Assembly (NCBI RefSeq): GCF_947501665.1
Contig: NZ_CANMWS010000026.1
Coordinates: 1-64,000 of the forward strand
Direction of reading: 5' to 3'
Length of the DNA: 64,000 nucleotides
Source of the DNA: an uncultured Shewanella sp.
GTDB taxonomy: Bacteria > Pseudomonadota > Gammaproteobacteria > Enterobacterales > Shewanellaceae
In this document: positions 56,717 to 64,000 of the stretch, one piece after another
How positions within the stretch are numbered: the stretch's first letter is position 1
How the letters are laid out: each line of letters starts with the position of its first letter
The notes under the pieces: generated by a model
What the model saw: only the letters and a program-made list of their open reading frames with translations
What the model was told of the DNA's origin: nothing
Database searches by the model: none
Position numbers and translations under genes: made by a program

Positions 56717-57754
56717 TCACATTGATGTCGATTTACTTGATAAAAGAGATAAGGCTGCTTGGCTGATTTTTTGGCTAAAAGCATTATTTTTTGGGTGGTC
56801 AGCTGACCACCCCAATAAAAATCGCTGAAAATCCGCCCAGGCAAAGCTAAATAAGCCGCGCCATTCATTTTCAAGTTGAACAACATCGAGTAGTGGATGA
56901 GCGTCATTGGCAGATTGTTTTAATTCCGCGAAATAATGATCCAATAAATCATGATAATAATCTTCACACTCTTTTTCTGTTAAACAGCTCCCTAAGAAAT
57001 ACACCACATCTTTTATGCCACAACCCGCACCAATATACTGAAAATCAACCGCCGCCACCTCATCAATTGGTGAAAAGCAAAAGTTAGCAATTTTTGCATC
57101 ACCATGGACTAACGTTTGAAACCGACAAGCATTTAATAAAGTATCAATTTGGCTTGCAGCTTGTTTAAGGGGCGAGGAGGGCATGTTTTCAAATTCATCT
57201 TGTCTTGTGGCCAAGTGCCAATAGGTTCCCGTTTTCCATAGTGGGTTGACCCAATTTTCTCGTGGATTTTCTTGCAAAAATTGACCATGAAAATGGGCAA
57301 GCCAAGTCAGACACGCTTTGGCTTGCTGTAGACTGGCATGTTGATGACGCAATGAAAATCCTTGACTATCCAAATCACTTAGTACTATCAATTTTTGAGC
57401 CGCATTATTGGTTATCTTCTCACCAATAAAGACACCATAGCATAAAGGCAGCGGCGTTTTATCTATACACAAATGTGACCAATGTTTATACCAATCAGCT
57501 TCTACTTTATATGACATTATTTTACGTTCAAAGGATCTTTGAGTATTCCAGCCTCTTGGATGCTGATAACTTTGCTGAGGGTGAATATATTTCACAATTA
57601 CCGAGTGAGGTTGATTGATATGTAAATCGTTTGACGAATAAGTGATATGATAGCGACTAATCTCACCATAACCACTCCATAAAAACTGTATAACAGCTAC
57701 TTTGTGGACCGCAATGGCATTAAACTGTTTGAATAAGATTGACTCAATATCCAT
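56717..57754 (-). CDS. Ecdysteroid-kinase-like/APH-fold phosphotransferase
   Basis: A cytosolic 345-residue protein of the aminoglycoside-phosphotransferase-like kinase superfamily. The catalytic loop is LVHGDAKIANFCF (~213-225) with Asp as base and Asn as Mg ligand. The metal-binding segment is AVDFQYIGAGCGIKDVVYFLG (~232-252), whose DFQ and following G-C-G-x-K-D are typical of the EcKL/DUF1679 (CHK-like) group. The N-lobe reads FLWSGYGEISRYHITYSS. The substrate is unknown; small hydroxylated metabolites or choline-like compounds are phosphorylated by relatives. Single gene, convergent with the DUF3103-like gene. Confidence 0.75.
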   Translation of the reverse strand: MDIESILFKQFNAIAVHKVAVIQFLWSGYGEISRYHITYSSNDLHINQPHSVIVKYIHPQQSYQHPRGWNTQRSFERKIMSYKVEADWYKHWSHLCIDKTPLPLCYGVFIGEKITNNAAQKLIVLSDLDSQGFSLRHQHASLQQAKACLTWLAHFHGQFLQENPRENWVNPLWKTGTYWHLATRQDEFENMPSSPLKQAASQIDTLLNACRFQTLVHGDAKIANFCFSPIDEVAAVDFQYIGAGCGIKDVVYFLGSCLTEKECEDYYHDLLDHYFAELKQSANDAHPLLDVVQLENEWRGLFSFAWADFQRFLLGWSADHPKNNAFSQKISQAALSLLSSKSTSM

Positions 57755-57796
57755 GGAAGATAAATAAAAATTTGAATGAGATAAGCATAATAACAG

Positions 57797-57832
57797 AAGT
57801 AAAAAAAAGAAAAAGGCTCAAATAGAGCCTTT
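57797..57832 (-). terminator. Rho-independent terminator for the gene at 57852-58637
   Basis: On the minus strand the stem AAAGGCTC / GAGCCTTT (57812-57832, 5-base loop) is followed by TTCTTTTTTTTAC. It lies 20 bases after the stop codon. Confidence 0.85.
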
Positions 57833-57851
57833 AATACTTCGGGTTCGTATA

Positions 57852-58637
57852 TTAATCCCAGCGATTAAAAATCATATGAACACTATGATCCGCGCCAGTT
57901 ACAAAAACAAAATACCCTGCATTGGTATTTGGTAACGAACAATATTGTGTTCCAGAAGTTAGCATTGAACATTGCATGCTTGAAGCTGGCTCATCTGTGG
58001 TTCTATAATAACAATAATCATTACGATTCGCGATTTCTTTAACGGTATCCCGTGTCGTTCGGGCTAATACATAACGAAAATCGCCAAAATAACGGTAACT
58101 GCTGGCATCCACAAGATAAGCCTGTGAGTCCATTCCACCTTGAAGTAAACCATCGTAACAATGACCCGGATTGGGCACATATAATACTTCTGAGTCATGA
58201 CTATTATGAATACTCGGCCATACCGCATTATCGTGTTTGCTCAACACAATATTACTGGCATCAACATAATCTTTTACAATAACAAAATCACCCGTATCAC
58301 TTTCTAGTGTACAAATATTAGTCCCACCAATTTGTGTCTCACATTGAATATCATCAAGACTTGCTTGCGTATATTGCTGACAAATAGAATCTGTTTCGGC
58401 AAACTGATGAGTCAGTTCTTTAAGGGCGGCAACGGCATATTCTTTTGGATCATTGTATTCATAATAAAAATCTGAAAACACGTTATATACTTGTGTGTCA
58501 CGTGTATTACTTTGCGCTAATTCCGTATTACATTGACTAAAAACAGGCACATCGACTGTATTCGCGACAGCATTTGCTTGAAAAAAAACACCGACAACCA
58601 CAGGCAAAAATGCGCGTCGAATAAATACGTTATACAT
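57852..58637 (-). CDS. Secreted Cys-rich protein with an internal duplication
   Basis: The 261-residue protein has a signal peptide (to about residue 26, ANAVAN) and ten Cys in the mature part, suggesting disulfides. Two segments look alike: ICQQYTQASLDDIQCETQIG with NICTLESDTGDFVIV in the first half, and YCYYRTTDEPASSMQCSML with QYCSLPNTNAGYFVFV at the end. Each has the pattern C-x(12-14)-QC-x(8)-C-x-L and then a G-F-V strand. The family is not recognised. It has its own terminator and lies in a row of exoenzymes, so a secreted role is likely. RBS GGAGG stands before ATG 58637. Confidence 0.6.
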   Translation of the reverse strand: MYNVFIRRAFLPVVVGVFFQANAVANTVDVPVFSQCNTELAQSNTRDTQVYNVFSDFYYEYNDPKEYAVAALKELTHQFAETDSICQQYTQASLDDIQCETQIGGTNICTLESDTGDFVIVKDYVDASNIVLSKHDNAVWPSIHNSHDSEVLYVPNPGHCYDGLLQGGMDSQAYLVDASSYRYFGDFRYVLARTTRDTVKEIANRNDYCYYRTTDEPASSMQCSMLTSGTQYCSLPNTNAGYFVFVTGADHSVHMIFNRWD

Positions 58638-59168
58638 AAATCCTCCCTTGATCTATTAAAAGCAGGTTAACCTCTTCCAGCCATCATCGACTTTAACCTT
58701 AGAGGGAAACGCCAACTTACAGTTGTTACAACAAAAACACTAAAACCCCAATCACGTAACATATTTAACTAGGCGGCACAGTAAAAAGGGTTTTGAAGGT
58801 AAAGTCAAAATTAATTGATATAAAATTCATTTTCTGCTTATTTTGTCACAAAAATGATTGTTTTTTACCTATATCTCACAATAAATTAGCGTTATCTATA
58901 AATTAATCGTTATATTTTGGTGTTCCCACCTAAAAATACATGCCTGTTTTCTCAAAAAAACCTCCTTCAGCTCGATTCATTCCGTTACTATTGTTTTTAT
59001 TTTGTTTGTTAAATGTTGCGTGAACCCTGCTGCTCATGTAGTCTTTTTTGTCTGCTCAAAAAGAAGACAACTTGTTTGAGTGGCGGAGAATAACAATGAC
59101 TTTCCATGTCAGTCTAACTCTTCTCAACAAGACATAGGAATACAACAAATAGAAAGGATTTTATTTAT
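58638..59168. other. Divergent intergenic region
   Basis: About 530 bases separate the Cys-rich protein and the M6 protease. GTTACAAC at 58725-58732 equals the core of a Ter site (reverse strand GTTGTAAC), but the bases after the core differ from the consensus. No gene is visible. AAAGGA about 11 bases before the protease ATG is its likely ribosome site. Confidence 0.4.
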
Positions 59169-61490
59169 ATGATTAAAAAAAGTATTTTATCCATTGCCGT
59201 GGCGTTATCTATCATCCCCGTAGTGGCCATTTCAGCGTCTCACTCGTCATCATCCGCTCCGTTAGATATGGTTATCGCTGACGAACAACGTCTTATTGAG
59301 ATGTTAAAAAAATCTGGAAAAATTGCTCACAATGCGTCGATTTCAGAGGCTGAAGTTGCACTAAGAAACTATTTAAAAGCAAGGCAAGAACAAGAGAAAC
59401 AAAAACGCCGTTTACGTCAAACTGCTGAAACAGATTTATTTGATATGGAACCCAAAGTTAGACAAAAACGTAAAAACCCTTACCGGCATCCCAGTATGGA
59501 TGGAAAATTAAGTTCTGGACGTCAATATCGTCCAGAAAACATGGTGGAAGAAGTTTATCAAGGTGAAACTCGAGAAGGACGGGTGCTTGCCATTTTGATG
59601 GAGTTTCCTGATTTTCCTCACAACAGCATTTTACCTGAAGACAGTAAAATGTATTATGAGGATTACAACCAAGCACATTACCGTCAGATCCTTTTTGGCG
59701 AAAATGGTTGGGTTGCCCCCAATGGATTCCACGCAAATTCTTTCAATCAGATGTATCAAGCACAATCCGGTGGCAGTTACTCATTAACCGGTGACGTTGC
59801 GGGCTGGTATATGGCTAGCCAACCCGCCGCTTATTATGGTAATAATATCGATGGTGACGCAGCTAGCTTAATACGTGAAGGCCTTGCTGCAGTTGGTATG
59901 GATCCGACGATTGATTTAAGCCAATTTGACATCGAAGACAGATATGATCTCGATGGTGATGGCGATTTATGGGAAGCAGATGGCCTAGTGGATCATGTAA
60001 TGGTATTTCATTCCAGTGTGGGTGAAGAAGCTGGAGGTGGTCAAATTGGAGAAGATGCCATTTGGGCACATCGTTCAAATTTAAGAAATGTCTTTGCAAT
60101 TGAAGGCACTACCACTGATATTCCTTATTGGGGGGGATTGATGGCGGCTTACGATTATACCATTGCTCCGATAGACAGTGCTGTAGGGGTGATCAGCCAT
60201 GAATATGCCCACGATTTAGGGCTGCCTGACGAATATGATACTAATTATACAGGTAAAGGTGAACCAGTATCCTATTGGTCTTTAATGTCATCAGGAAGTT
60301 GGGCAGGGCAGATTGGTGGTACCCAGCCCAGTGGTTTTAGTGCTTATGCCAAAGAAATGCTGCAAAACAGTTTGGGGGGAAATTGGCTTAAAGGGGCAAA
60401 AATCGATATCAATGATATTCCTCATGATGGAGTGATTGGTTTACTTGACCAAGCAGTCAGTAAAGGCACCAATTTCGATGCCATCCGCATTGATTTGCCA
60501 CAAAAACAAACCATTATCACCACGCCAGTCAGTGGTGAATACACTTACTTTAGTGGTGCCGATAACGATCTTAATAATGAAATGTGGACGACAGTCGATT
60601 TAAGCAATGCTACATCGGCCACAGTGAAATTTAAAACTTGGTATGATATTGAAGTCGATTATGACTATGCTTATCTCGTCATTGAAACCAGTGAAGGGCA
60701 ATCGTATATTGAAGGCAACTTAACAACGAATGAAAACCCAAATGAAGCCAATCATGGTAATGGGATCACTGGTCGTTCAGACGGTTGGGTAAATGCTGAA
60801 TTCGATTTAAGTGCTTTTACTGGCCAACAGATACAGCTTGGTTTGCTTTATCAAACCGATGTCGCCGCAGTCAATGCGGGGATGTATATAGATGATATCA
60901 GTGTTGAGACCAATAATGGCATTATTTTACAAGCCAATGCCGACGACAGTGACAATGAAGCCTTTACCTTTTCAGGTTTTAATCCTGATACGGGCATTCA
61001 ATTATCAGAGCATTACTATTTACTTGAATGGCGTACTCATCAAGGGGTTGATAGCGGTCTTGCCCACCTTAATGTGCGTGGTGAAACCATGCGTTATGAA
61101 GAAGGGCTATTGGTTTGGTATGTCGACCGCCAATATCGTGACAATTGGGTTGGACTTCACCCTGGTAACGGGTTCCTGGGGGTCGTCGATATGGATCAAA
61201 GCCCCTTATTTTGGAGTGATGGCGAAGTGGCTGATACACGATATCAAATCCATGATGCGACATTAACTATTCGTCGTCATGAAAAAATGTTCCTAGATTT
61301 AGATGATATTTTGGGTAAATCACTACGTGACAGTCGGATTAGTGCCAAAAGAGTGTTTAAAGATCACCGTAATTATGTGAATACAGCAATCCCAGATGCT
61401 GGTCGCAATGTGCCTCAGTACGGATTAAATATCCGCTTGCTCAATCAAAGCAATGATAAAAGTGTTGCTGCTGTTTACTTATCCCGTTAG
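59169..61490 (+). CDS. Secreted M6 metalloprotease (immune inhibitor A/PrtV-like)
   Basis: A 773-residue exoprotease. The signal peptide ends near residue 22 (VAISAS) and is followed by a charged propeptide (~30-120). The M6 domain begins about residue 135 (REGRVLAILMEFPDFPHN). The zinc motif is HEYAHDLGLPDEYD, giving His344, Glu345, His348 and Asp354 as the third ligand. An EF-hand-like DLDGDGDLWEADG (260-272) probably binds calcium. The C-terminal part includes a MAM/CUB-like beta domain (YTYFSGADNDLNNEMWTTVD) typical of InhA-type proteases. Relatives degrade host matrix and antimicrobial proteins. Single gene with a terminator. Confidence 0.92.
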   Translation: MIKKSILSIAVALSIIPVVAISASHSSSSAPLDMVIADEQRLIEMLKKSGKIAHNASISEAEVALRNYLKARQEQEKQKRRLRQTAETDLFDMEPKVRQKRKNPYRHPSMDGKLSSGRQYRPENMVEEVYQGETREGRVLAILMEFPDFPHNSILPEDSKMYYEDYNQAHYRQILFGENGWVAPNGFHANSFNQMYQAQSGGSYSLTGDVAGWYMASQPAAYYGNNIDGDAASLIREGLAAVGMDPTIDLSQFDIEDRYDLDGDGDLWEADGLVDHVMVFHSSVGEEAGGGQIGEDAIWAHRSNLRNVFAIEGTTTDIPYWGGLMAAYDYTIAPIDSAVGVISHEYAHDLGLPDEYDTNYTGKGEPVSYWSLMSSGSWAGQIGGTQPSGFSAYAKEMLQNSLGGNWLKGAKIDINDIPHDGVIGLLDQAVSKGTNFDAIRIDLPQKQTIITTPVSGEYTYFSGADNDLNNEMWTTVDLSNATSATVKFKTWYDIEVDYDYAYLVIETSEGQSYIEGNLTTNENPNEANHGNGITGRSDGWVNAEFDLSAFTGQQIQLGLLYQTDVAAVNAGMYIDDISVETNNGIILQANADDSDNEAFTFSGFNPDTGIQLSEHYYLLEWRTHQGVDSGLAHLNVRGETMRYEEGLLVWYVDRQYRDNWVGLHPGNGFLGVVDMDQSPLFWSDGEVADTRYQIHDATLTIRRHEKMFLDLDDILGKSLRDSRISAKRVFKDHRNYVNTAIPDAGRNVPQYGLNIRLLNQSNDKSVAAVYLSR

Positions 61491-61510
61491 CCTTTAATGC
61501 CTGACTATGC

Positions 61511-61546
61511 AAATAGACATGCTTATAATGGTATGTCTATTTTTTA
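61511..61546 (+). terminator. Rho-independent terminator after the M6 protease
   Basis: AAATAGACAT pairs with ATGTCTATTT around a 12-base loop, followed by TTT. It lies 20 bases after the stop codon. Confidence 0.8.
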
Positions 61547-61724
61547 AAGCACAACGCTTAATAAGATATTTATTGCTTTAATATGAATGTTTTTTCTGTT
61601 TGAAACCTATTTAACTTGATAAGACAGGAGGGAACCATATATGAAGCCGGAATGTCGACAAAAATATTGTCATTTAGCAAAAAATGAAATAAACAAATTT
61701 TAAGTCACTTAAGAGAACCTCCAT

Positions 61725-62417
61725 ATGTCTATTGCTTTTAATAGCACAATTAACAGCTACACTCTAGCAAACACCCACAATGTCAGCCAAAGTAAAACTC
61801 AACTTACTGAAATCGATCCCGTTTCGAATAAAGGCTATCAATTTGAATATAACGAATTAAGCCGTCGTGGCGTCCTTAACGACAGTAATGTGATATTTTC
61901 TTTTGAAAATGAACTTAACCTTGTTAATGCTGGTTATGACTCAAATACACAAATGGATTTTTCCAGTATCATTGGGGCTTATGAGCAAGCTCAAATCAAG
62001 ATAGCATTACCAATACAAATTACAGATAAAGATGAACGTCAATTTAATGCTCATGTGGCGCCAGGCGGCAGCCTGATGTCAACAAGCAGGCCTGACGGGG
62101 ACTTAGCAGCATATGCTAGCATGCTGAAAAGTTATAATGTTGGGGCACTCATTTCTATTGATGCTTTTGCCCCAAAAGCGTTAACCGCAGAACTTGATGC
62201 CAGAGGTATAGAGCATATTAACGAAGCAACATTTTTTATTGAAGACTTTTTCTCCAAAGGACAATTGCCAGAAACCAAGTTAAGTGACATCGTTAATAAA
62301 ATCAAAGAATATGAAAGCCAAGGGCAGAATGTAGCCATTCATAACGATTTTCTTAGCCCCAAGGATGGGGGGAAGGATAATAGAGACAATTCACAAAATC
62401 GTTTTATGAGAACTTAA
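61725..62417 (+). CDS. Protein-phosphatase-fold-like protein lacking its catalytic loop
   Basis: The 230-residue product has no signal peptide. From about residue 115 it reads STSRPDGDLAAYASMLKSYNVGALISIDAFAPKALTAEL, DARGIEHINEATFFIEDFF and then LSDIVNKIKEYESQGQNVAIHN. This is the order of strands and helices of dual-specificity/tyrosine phosphatases up to the strand that should run into HCxxGxxRT. Here the Cys is Asn, and a polar tail (DFLSPKDGGKDNRDNSQNR) follows before the stop. The IS starts about 100 bases later. I infer a truncated or decayed phosphatase, possibly of effector type; it could instead be a deliberate pseudophosphatase. The fold call is by eye. Confidence 0.45.
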   Translation: MSIAFNSTINSYTLANTHNVSQSKTQLTEIDPVSNKGYQFEYNELSRRGVLNDSNVIFSFENELNLVNAGYDSNTQMDFSSIIGAYEQAQIKIALPIQITDKDERQFNAHVAPGGSLMSTSRPDGDLAAYASMLKSYNVGALISIDAFAPKALTAELDARGIEHINEATFFIEDFFSKGQLPETKLSDIVNKIKEYESQGQNVAIHNDFLSPKDGGKDNRDNSQNRFMRT

Positions 62418-62509
62418 TGTAAAATACGCGAACAAACTAATTACTAATACTCGCTATTTAACATAATATACATTGTGCGCACTGCTATATCGATCCATTG
62501 TAGATCCAA

Positions 62510-64000
62510 TATAGTAATGTCACATTTCCCCAACTTAGAGATGTCACATTTTGGTATGCTGGGCCCAAATAATCCAGTGTATTAGATTGGTGCCATGTTA
62601 ATTACGATGAGCGAAGAAGAGCTGCACCGCATTGGTGTTATTAAGGACGTTTGCAATAAACAATTAACCCAACTAACCGCCGCGTCGATGTTAGGGCTTA
62701 CTCGCCGGCACACACAAAGGTTAGTGAATCAATTCCGCAAAAGTGGTGAAGCTGGTCTAGTCTCTAAACGTCGTGGATTGCCGAGTAACCGTCGTTTTCC
62801 ATATGAATTTAAAGATAAAGTTTTAACGCTGGTTAAGCAAAAATACGCGGATTTTAAACCGACCTTTGCCTGTGAAAAATTAGCAGAGCTACATGGTATA
62901 AAACTCTCCAGCGAAACCTTAAGGCAATGGTTAATTACAGAGGGATTATGGCGAGTTCGCAAGCGTAAGCAGAAAAAAGTCTACCAACCTCGATATCGAC
63001 GTGAATGTTATGGTGAGCTGGTGCAAATAGATGGCTCTTATCATGATTGGTTTGAAGGCCGTTCACCTAAGTGTTGCTTGTTAGTGTTTATTGATGATGC
63101 GACCAGTCAGTTGATGTCATTGCGCTTTTGTGAATCAGAGACCACTTATGATTATATGAATGCGACACGAGAATATTTGGATAATCATGGCAAACCCATT
63201 GCTTTTTACAGTGATAAATATGCGGTATTTAAGGTCAATTCACCGAGCAAGAAAACCAATAAGCAAATGACAGAATATGGACGTGCGCTCTATGAACTTA
63301 ATATTGAATTAATCTGTGCTAACAGCTCACAGGCTAAAGGACGAGTCGAACGCGCCAATAGGACACTTCAAGACCGCCTGATTAAGGAAATGCGCTTAGC
63401 AAACATCAATACCATAGAAGAAGCTAATGTGTGGCTTCCTGAGTTTATGGCTGACTTTAATTGCCGCTTTGCTTGTGCTGCTCAGTCTTCTCAAAATGCT
63501 CATCGCCCAGTACAAGAATCAAAAACTGAACTGCATAATATTTTTTCAAGGCAAACAAGCCGAAAACTGACCAAAGCACTAACTTTACAGTATGACAAAG
63601 TAATGTATATTATTGACCCTACTGATAAAGCTAAAAGATTAATCGGTAAATCTGTCATGATTTATGATTACCCTGATGGCACCATATCGATTCAATATTG
63701 TGGTGAAGAATTACCTTATAGCGTGTTTGATAAACTCAGAAGTGTGCAGCAAGGGGCTGTTGTTGAAAATAAACGCTTGGGCGCAGCATTGGCCTTTGCA
63801 AAAGAGAGTCAAGCAGAGCGTTCAGAAACCTACGAACGTACTCGTAATGCTAAAAAAGGGAGTCGAAAAGCGCAAGCAAGGGCGATTAATCCACTTGTTG
63901 AACAAGAGGTTAAATTTAAGCCAAGTTTGACGCGAGAATAACCTCTATTACCAAAAGCTTTCAAATTTAGCTCAGCGATATGAGTGTTATATTAATTTAT
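62510..64000 (+). mobile_element. ISNCY-family (IS1202-group) insertion sequence, right end beyond the window
   Basis: A single transposase gene is preceded by a short left end with two direct copies of ATGTCACATTT (about 62516-62526 and 62542-62552). The exact left boundary is not certain, and the right terminal repeat is not identifiable before the window ends. About 59 bases follow the transposase stop inside the window. Confidence 0.7.
62595..63941 (+). CDS. ISNCY/IS1202-type DDE transposase
   Basis: The 448-residue transposase has an N-terminal helix-turn-helix (LTQLTAASMLGLTRRHTQRLVNQFRKSGEAGLVSKRRG). The integrase-core catalytic domain has Asp in VQIDGSYHDWFEG, Asp in IAFYSDKYAVFKV, and Glu in SSQAKGRVERANRTLQDRL. 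A C-terminal Lys/Arg-rich tail follows. It is full length and uninterrupted, so the element may still be active. ATG 62595 could be replaced by ATG 62607 (MSEEELHRIG), which matches related proteins equally well. Confidence 0.9.
   Translation: MLITMSEEELHRIGVIKDVCNKQLTQLTAASMLGLTRRHTQRLVNQFRKSGEAGLVSKRRGLPSNRRFPYEFKDKVLTLVKQKYADFKPTFACEKLAELHGIKLSSETLRQWLITEGLWRVRKRKQKKVYQPRYRRECYGELVQIDGSYHDWFEGRSPKCCLLVFIDDATSQLMSLRFCESETTYDYMNATREYLDNHGKPIAFYSDKYAVFKVNSPSKKTNKQMTEYGRALYELNIELICANSSQAKGRVERANRTLQDRLIKEMRLANINTIEEANVWLPEFMADFNCRFACAAQSSQNAHRPVQESKTELHNIFSRQTSRKLTKALTLQYDKVMYIIDPTDKAKRLIGKSVMIYDYPDGTISIQYCGEELPYSVFDKLRSVQQGAVVENKRLGAALAFAKESQAERSETYERTRNAKKGSRKAQARAINPLVEQEVKFKPSLTRE

Noticed and set aside
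58725-58732. Ter-core match GTTACAAC
   Set aside because: Only the 8-base core matches; the flanking consensus needed for Tus binding is absent, so it is not listed as a Ter site, only as something to test.

Overview
The window is a chromosomal segment of an AT-rich marine-type gammaproteobacterium, of the Shewanella / Moritella / Psychromonas / Vibrio kind. That placement is inferred from gene content: a Tus replication-terminator protein, a DUF2987 protein beside a Bax-like hydrolase, ModF and PriC-era housekeeping neighbours, a giant type I secreted adhesin, and a chitinase/LPMO pair with CBM5/12 modules. No marker gene fixes the genus. A Tus gene suggests the segment lies near the replication terminus, which fits its load of decayed genes and IS remnants.

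Layout. 0-5 kb: the end of an unidentified gene, a degenerate tRNA-Leu(UAA)-like gene, a glycine-rich lipoprotein, a cupin gene broken by an in-frame TGA, a small unknown gene, and an EptA-type phosphoethanolamine transferase. 5-28.5 kb: the main system. A tightly packed leftward operon encodes an Hpt protein, an HlyD adaptor, a membrane hybrid kinase-like protein whose phospho-acceptor His position is Tyr, a TolC-like channel, and two ABC exporter subunits that each lack part of the canonical ATPase motifs. It diverges from a 14-kb gene for a ~4,690-residue cadherin-like repeat adhesin. I read this as an adhesin with its own type I exporter, probably with a heterodimeric ATPase, and with a phosphorelay embedded in the export operon. 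28.5-35.4 kb: ordinary housekeeping genes (acyl-CoA dehydrogenase, DacB, a two-helix mini-protein, YvcK/YbhK-like protein, Bax-like glucosaminidase, DUF2987 protein) with a MITE-like element between two of them.

35.4-40.2 kb: a degraded stretch with an IS256-type transposase remnant, a pore-forming-toxin-like lipoprotein, an IS30-type N-terminal scrap joined to a modF pseudogene, and an intact tus with a TTG start. 40.2-64 kb: a region rich in secreted enzymes. It holds an S1 protease, a diguanylate cyclase, a zinc phospholipase C-like protein, a tyrosine recombinase, a second pore-forming-toxin-like protein, a GH18 chitinase and an AA10 LPMO in tandem, a ribbon-helix-helix protein, an S53 sedolisin lipoprotein, a DUF3103-like secreted protein, an ecdysteroid-kinase-like phosphotransferase, a small secreted repeat protein and an M6 metalloprotease. 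It ends with a protein-phosphatase-like fragment lacking its catalytic loop, beside an IS1202-group (ISNCY) insertion sequence that runs to the window edge. Together these genes describe an organism that adheres to surfaces and degrades chitin, protein and lipid outside the cell.

All family calls come from reading motifs by eye; no database search was run.
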